Shown in pieces: positions 21,822-24,970 of a stretch of DNA of 24,970 nucleotides (its first letter is position 1; every line of letters begins with the position of its first letter). Origin of the DNA: a virus. Under the pieces are notes generated by a model. The model had not been told where the DNA came from. It did no database searches and saw only the letters and a program-made list of their open reading frames with translations. The translations under genes and the position numbers were made by a program. The stretch lies in IMG/VR virus record IMGVR_UViG_3300029319_000474, positions 1 through 24,970 of that record. One strand, given 5' to 3'.

Positions 21822-22515
21822 GAAAAAAAGAAAAGTATATTTTGGACAAGAGGTTCAAGATGCTATAATTAGATATAATCAAAGTACAGATGATGAGGAA
21901 AGAAATGTAATTTATAGAGATGAAATACATAAAGCATTTGACAAGTTGGCTGAGAATATAATCAATACATTTAAATTTAGTTATTTTGATTATGGTTTCG
22001 TAGATGTTAAAAATGAGGTTGTTGCTTTTCTTGTAATGAACATTCACAAATACGACCATACAAAAGGTTCTAAAGCATTTAGTTATTTTTCAATTGTGGC
22101 TAAAAATTATTTAATACTACACAACAATACTAATTATAAGAAATTAAAATCACATGATGACATTGATGCTGTTGGTAATAAATTAAAAATATCATCACAT
22201 GAAAAAACATCTTACATTAATGATTTATTAGATGAAACCATTAGATATTTTGAACACAAAGTTTCAACTTTATTTAAAAAGAAAAAAGATTTAGATATTG
22301 CTTATGCCATAATAGAGTTGATAAAAAGAAGAGATGAAATAGAGAACTTTAATAAAAAATCTCTTTACATTTTAATACGAGAAATGACTAATGTGAATAC
22401 ATCACATATAACAAAAGTTATGAATGTTTTTAGGAGTCACTATCCTAAAATCATAAGTGAATTTGAAATGAATGGTATTTTAGAATTAGATAAAAATAAT
22501 ATTAAGTTTTTTTAA
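21808..22515 (+). CDS. 55: Late-transcription sigma factor, T4 gp55 family
   Basis: The product is 235 residues. A basic N-terminus (PRAKKKRK) is followed by a sigma-70 region 2-like core at about 43-105. The stretch HKYDHTKGSKAFSYFSIVAKN matches the polymerase-binding and -10-recognising helices of gp55-type sigma factors. Regions 3 and 4 are absent, as in gp55, which recognises only a -10-like element and needs the sliding clamp as co-activator. The ATG at 21808 has AGAGGAG seven bases upstream; an earlier in-frame start at 21775 lies deep in the upstream gene without such a site. It probably reads the (G/T)ATATTTATA motif found here. A terminator follows directly. Confidence 0.85.
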   Translation: MPRAKKKRKVYFGQEVQDAIIRYNQSTDDEERNVIYRDEIHKAFDKLAENIINTFKFSYFDYGFVDVKNEVVAFLVMNIHKYDHTKGSKAFSYFSIVAKNYLILHNNTNYKKLKSHDDIDAVGNKLKISSHEKTSYINDLLDETIRYFEHKVSTLFKKKKDLDIAYAIIELIKRRDEIENFNKKSLYILIREMTNVNTSHITKVMNVFRSHYPKIISEFEMNGILELDKNNIKFF

Positions 22516-22536
22516 GAATAAATTAATTAATAATAT

Positions 22537-22566
22537 AAAAGCCCACCTGTTTGGTGGGTTTTTTAT
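22537..22566 (+). terminator. Rho-independent terminator
   Basis: CCCACC (22542-22547) pairs with GGTGGG (22553-22558) around TGTTT, with AAAA before it and seven T residues after. It ends the HD-sigma operon and separates it from the baseplate operon. Confidence 0.94.
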
Positions 22567-22589
22567 TTTCTTTTAAATTTTGTAAACTT

Positions 22590-22599
22590 GATATTTATA
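22590..22599 (+). promoter_or_regulatory. Candidate late promoter of the baseplate operon
   Basis: GATATTTATA lies between the terminator at 22537-22566 and ATG 22632, with 32 bases to the start codon. It is the only promoter-like site before a run of virion genes, which makes it the best example of the proposed late motif. Confidence 0.6.
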
Positions 22600-22631
22600 T
22601 ATGAATAATTATATTTAATCGGAGTAATAAA

Positions 22632-23033
22632 ATGTCTAATAATGAAAACGAAATATTTGAAGGTAAATCATTTCAAGATTTAACAAAAGATATTTACGAA
22701 AATTCTAAAAACAAAAAGTTACAAATAGATTTATTGATTCAAGAAATACATGGTATGATTACAACCATTGATGATGCTGTTATGGTAGCACCAATCATAA
22801 AAGAATACATGGATGTAAGTGTAAAAAATGACGAACATCTTGTTAAATTAGCTGGAGTGTTGCAGAGAATTATGGCTAAATCAAAAGGTGAATCAGATGA
22901 AACAAGTTTATTATCCGATGATGAAAAAGCAGATTTAATGTCTACACTTCAAGAGACTGTAAATGATTTACAAGGTGAAAGTGATAGATTGGATAATGTT
23001 AAGAAAAAAACAAAAGGATTCATGGAGAGTTAA
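22632..23033 (+). CDS. Conserved helical virion-associated protein
   Basis: The product is 133 residues, fully helical by composition and without cysteine or membrane segments. FEGKSFQDLTKDIYENSKNK at the start and APIIKEYMDVSVKNDEHLVK in the middle closely resemble a protein that I recall directly upstream of the gp5-type gene in T4-like cyanophages. Its stop abuts the next ATG without a gap. CGGAGTAA precedes ATG 22632, behind a late-type motif. A structural or assembly role in the baseplate is inferred from position. Confidence 0.7.
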   Translation: MSNNENEIFEGKSFQDLTKDIYENSKNKKLQIDLLIQEIHGMITTIDDAVMVAPIIKEYMDVSVKNDEHLVKLAGVLQRIMAKSKGESDETSLLSDDEKADLMSTLQETVNDLQGESDRLDNVKKKTKGFMES

Positions 23034-24362
23034 ATGGGTGCAACAGTAACCATAGATTCATCTCAATCAGAAAAAAATAAGGGTGGTGCTGTTGGTGGTT
23101 CAACACCACAAACCACCTATTTACAATTTGTACCAGCTCAAGTTACTGATGTAATTCATAGTAGTGATGATGTTGGATATGAGGGTTCTTTTGATGTTAA
23201 TGCTATATATGCACAGAAACATTATGGTGAACTTATGGTTGCTGGACAAATAAACAAAACTAAATATTATCCATTGTTAAGAGGTATAGCTGATGTGCCT
23301 GTTAAAGGTGATATGGTGTTGGTTTATGAAGATGAGGCCGGTCAAGATTATTATTTAGGTCCTTTGAATAGTTTGAATAACCCAAACTTTAACATTAACC
23401 CATTAGTTTCAACACAAACTCAAGCTAATAAAAATACTAAAATAAATAATTTACCAAAGACTACGGAACGAGATAAATTTGGAATACCATTAAATTATCC
23501 AATAGTTGGAGTAAAAAGATTAACAGTAAAAAGAAATAAAAAATTAGATGATCCTGAAAACAAAAGATTGGGTGAAGATGGTAGTATAGGAAAAGAAGAG
23601 ACATTTGGAGATATGATATTTGAGGGTAGATATGGGAATAGTATTAGAATTGGATATAGAAATACTAATCCTTTATTGTTTATATCAAATGGAAGAAAAT
23701 CAATTCAAAACCAAGAAACATTTATTGATAATTCATTGATAGCTATGATTCAAAAAGGAACACTAAGTGACCATTTATGGCCTGGTGAACCTTATCCTAA
23801 TTTTATATTAGGTTCTGAAAAGCCTGAATTGGAAAATCCAAGATTGATTGGTGGTGGTAATTCTGATTCAAATGGTGGTGTTGAGGGAAAATTTAATTAT
23901 AATTATGGTAATGATGATGATGAAAATCCAATATTGGCTGGACAATTATTTTTAAATAGTGATAGATTAGTGTTCAACGCAAGAAAAGATACAATAACTT
24001 TATCAGCGTTTTCTAATTTAGATATGGGTGCTGGAAATAATTTAACAATTAATACTAAAAACTATACAAGTATTGAATCTTCTAATATTTATTTAGGGAA
24101 GCAAGCTCAAGAACAAAAAGAACCAATAGTTCTTGGAGAACAATTAAGATTAATATTGGAGGAAATGGTTGAAATATTGGAAGTATTTAAAGTTACAGGT
24201 GTACAAGCTGGTATATCTGGTACAGCGGCTCCTGATGTGGTGGCTAAGTTAACCACATTAAAGAATAAATTATCATCACCTGCTTTTTTTAGTCAATATC
24301 ATTTTATAGAAGATAATGGACAAAAAGTAGAATCCGTTAGACAAACAGAAGAAACCACTTAG
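23034..24362 (+). CDS. Baseplate hub/spike-like protein, gp5 type
   Basis: The product is 442 residues. Residues 30-110 look like an OB-fold: QFVPAQVTDVI, a PLLRGIADVPVKGD strand pair and the DYYLGPLN end, the same wording as in gp5-type baseplate proteins of marine T4-like phages. The middle has GNSIRIGYR and LFISNG, then strand-rich repeats (LFLNSDRLVFNARKD, ISLSAF-like) that suggest a beta-helical spike. No lysozyme catalytic domain is apparent, unlike T4 gp5. The C-terminal 80 residues are helical. It is translated directly after the upstream gene and followed by two virion-type genes. The exact position in the baseplate is inferred. Confidence 0.7.
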   Translation: MGATVTIDSSQSEKNKGGAVGGSTPQTTYLQFVPAQVTDVIHSSDDVGYEGSFDVNAIYAQKHYGELMVAGQINKTKYYPLLRGIADVPVKGDMVLVYEDEAGQDYYLGPLNSLNNPNFNINPLVSTQTQANKNTKINNLPKTTERDKFGIPLNYPIVGVKRLTVKRNKKLDDPENKRLGEDGSIGKEETFGDMIFEGRYGNSIRIGYRNTNPLLFISNGRKSIQNQETFIDNSLIAMIQKGTLSDHLWPGEPYPNFILGSEKPELENPRLIGGGNSDSNGGVEGKFNYNYGNDDDENPILAGQLFLNSDRLVFNARKDTITLSAFSNLDMGAGNNLTINTKNYTSIESSNIYLGKQAQEQKEPIVLGEQLRLILEEMVEILEVFKVTGVQAGISGTAAPDVVAKLTTLKNKLSSPAFFSQYHFIEDNGQKVESVRQTEETT

Positions 24363-24370
24363 GAGGTCAT

Positions 24371-24790
24371 ATGAAAAAGAAAACAAACATAAAAACAGTG
24401 ATTAGAAAAATAGTTAGAGAAGAAGTTGCTATGGCTATTCAAGAAGTAATAACTGAATTAAAGCAACCAACACAACAAGTTTCTCAACCACAATCAAAAA
24501 AGAAAATTGTTGAAAAATCTAATTACACAAATAATTCTGTATTGAATGATGTTTTAAATGAAACAGCTCAAGATGATTCTTGGAAACAAATAGGAGATGG
24601 GACTTTTGATTCAAGTAGAATGAATGAAGTCATGGCATCTCAATATGGTAATATGATGAATAACAGTCAACCAAACGTGGTTGTTGATGGAGTATCAGGA
24701 GATGAACCTGGTATGGATTTCTTAAAAAAAGATTATAGAGAAGTACTTAAAAAATCTGAAGAAAAATCTAAACAAAAACGAGGTGTGTAA
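24371..24790 (+). CDS. Probable virion structural protein
   Basis: The product is 139 residues. The N-terminal 30 residues form a basic amphipathic helix (IRKIVREEVAMAIQEVITEL). The middle is Gln/Asn/Ser-rich and flexible (QPTQQVSQPQ, YTNNSVLNDVLNET), and the C-terminus is a charged helix. The same general design is seen in small proteins next to gp5-type genes of cyanophages. AGGAGG precedes ATG 24371, and the stop overlaps the next ATG by one base (TAATG). Function is unknown beyond its place in the baseplate operon. Confidence 0.65.
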   Translation: MKKKTNIKTVIRKIVREEVAMAIQEVITELKQPTQQVSQPQSKKKIVEKSNYTNNSVLNDVLNETAQDDSWKQIGDGTFDSSRMNEVMASQYGNMMNNSQPNVVVDGVSGDEPGMDFLKKDYREVLKKSEEKSKQKRGV

Positions 24791-24970
24791 TGAGTTTAAG
24801 AGCTGATATAGAAAAAGTATTTGAAAATAATTTAACTGATTCTGGTGAGGATACCATTGAATTAACTAAATTTCAAAAGAAAAAAGTAAAAGAGTTGGCT
24901 GGTGGATTGGCCGATGCTATAATAGATTTTGTTCAAGCACAAACTTTTCAAATAACTGAAATGGAAGCCA
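24790..24970 (+). CDS. Probable virion protein, 5' part
   Basis: Sixty codons are visible before the window ends. The product starts MSLRADIEKVFENNL and continues with an amphipathic helix (KKKVKELAGGLADAIIDFV) and QAQTFQITEME. It overlaps the previous stop by one base, so it belongs to the same translated series. The helical pattern fits a small structural or baseplate protein of marine T4-like phages, but too little is visible for a firm call. Confidence 0.65.
   Translation, partial: MSLRADIEKVFENNLTDSGEDTIELTKFQKKKVKELAGGLADAIIDFVQAQTFQITEMEA

Noticed and set aside
21664-22059. Minus-strand ORF of 131 codons opposite the sigma gene
   Set aside because: It lies antisense to a clear gp55 homologue, has low-complexity content and no promoter or ribosome-binding site.

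Overview
The window is a very AT-rich, densely packed stretch of a tailed-phage genome. The hallmark genes (PhoH, Hsp20, a T4 gp55-type late sigma factor, a CobS-type AAA+ ATPase, peptide deformylase, an HD hydrolase and gp5-type baseplate genes) point to a T4-like marine myovirus of the cyanophage/pelagiphage sort. The host cannot be named from the sequence. I saw no rRNA, tRNA, CRISPR array or insertion sequence.

Layout. Positions 1-780 hold the 3' part of a CobS/MoxR-type AAA+ ATPase and a terminator. Positions 900-5500 hold a small exported protein and, converging on it, the only minus-strand gene: a 1370-residue protein with about 96 cysteines, probably a virion adhesin or fibre. Positions 5560-8230 carry small accessory genes. 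Positions 8237-11500 carry a zincin plus VWA (CobT-like) protein, a deoxyribonucleotidase-like HAD protein, Hsp20 and a 58-codon ORF. Positions 11600-14850 carry an exported protein, a trypsin-like protease, a zinc-ribbon protein, peptide deformylase and small membrane or coiled-coil proteins. Positions 14919-16950 hold PhoH, a membrane-anchored 3D-domain protein and a four-helix membrane protein. Positions 17027-20813 form the most unusual block: an SPPY DNA methyltransferase, a short fold-type-II PLP enzyme and a GIY-YIG/ParB-like fusion. Positions 20823-24970 hold an HD hydrolase, a small membrane protein, gp55 and the start of the baseplate operon.

Regulation is unusually readable. Seven sites fit a sigma70-type promoter with an invariant 18-bp spacer (TTGACT-like, N18, TATATT-like); most have A-rich sequence before the -35, and most lie about 27 bp before an SD-preceded ATG. 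A second motif, (G/T)ATATTTATA, recurs 21-32 bp upstream of structural and late-type genes on both strands. It is a good candidate for the promoter read by the gp55 homologue encoded here. One site (8182-8215) merges both promoter types. Several intrinsic terminators and structured leaders separate the units.

Functionally, the AAA+ and VWA/zincin proteins probably work as a pair. The methyltransferase, PLP enzyme and nuclease are candidates for a DNA modification or nuclease module. PhoH, Hsp20, deformylase and the nucleotidase are typical host-support genes of marine myoviruses.
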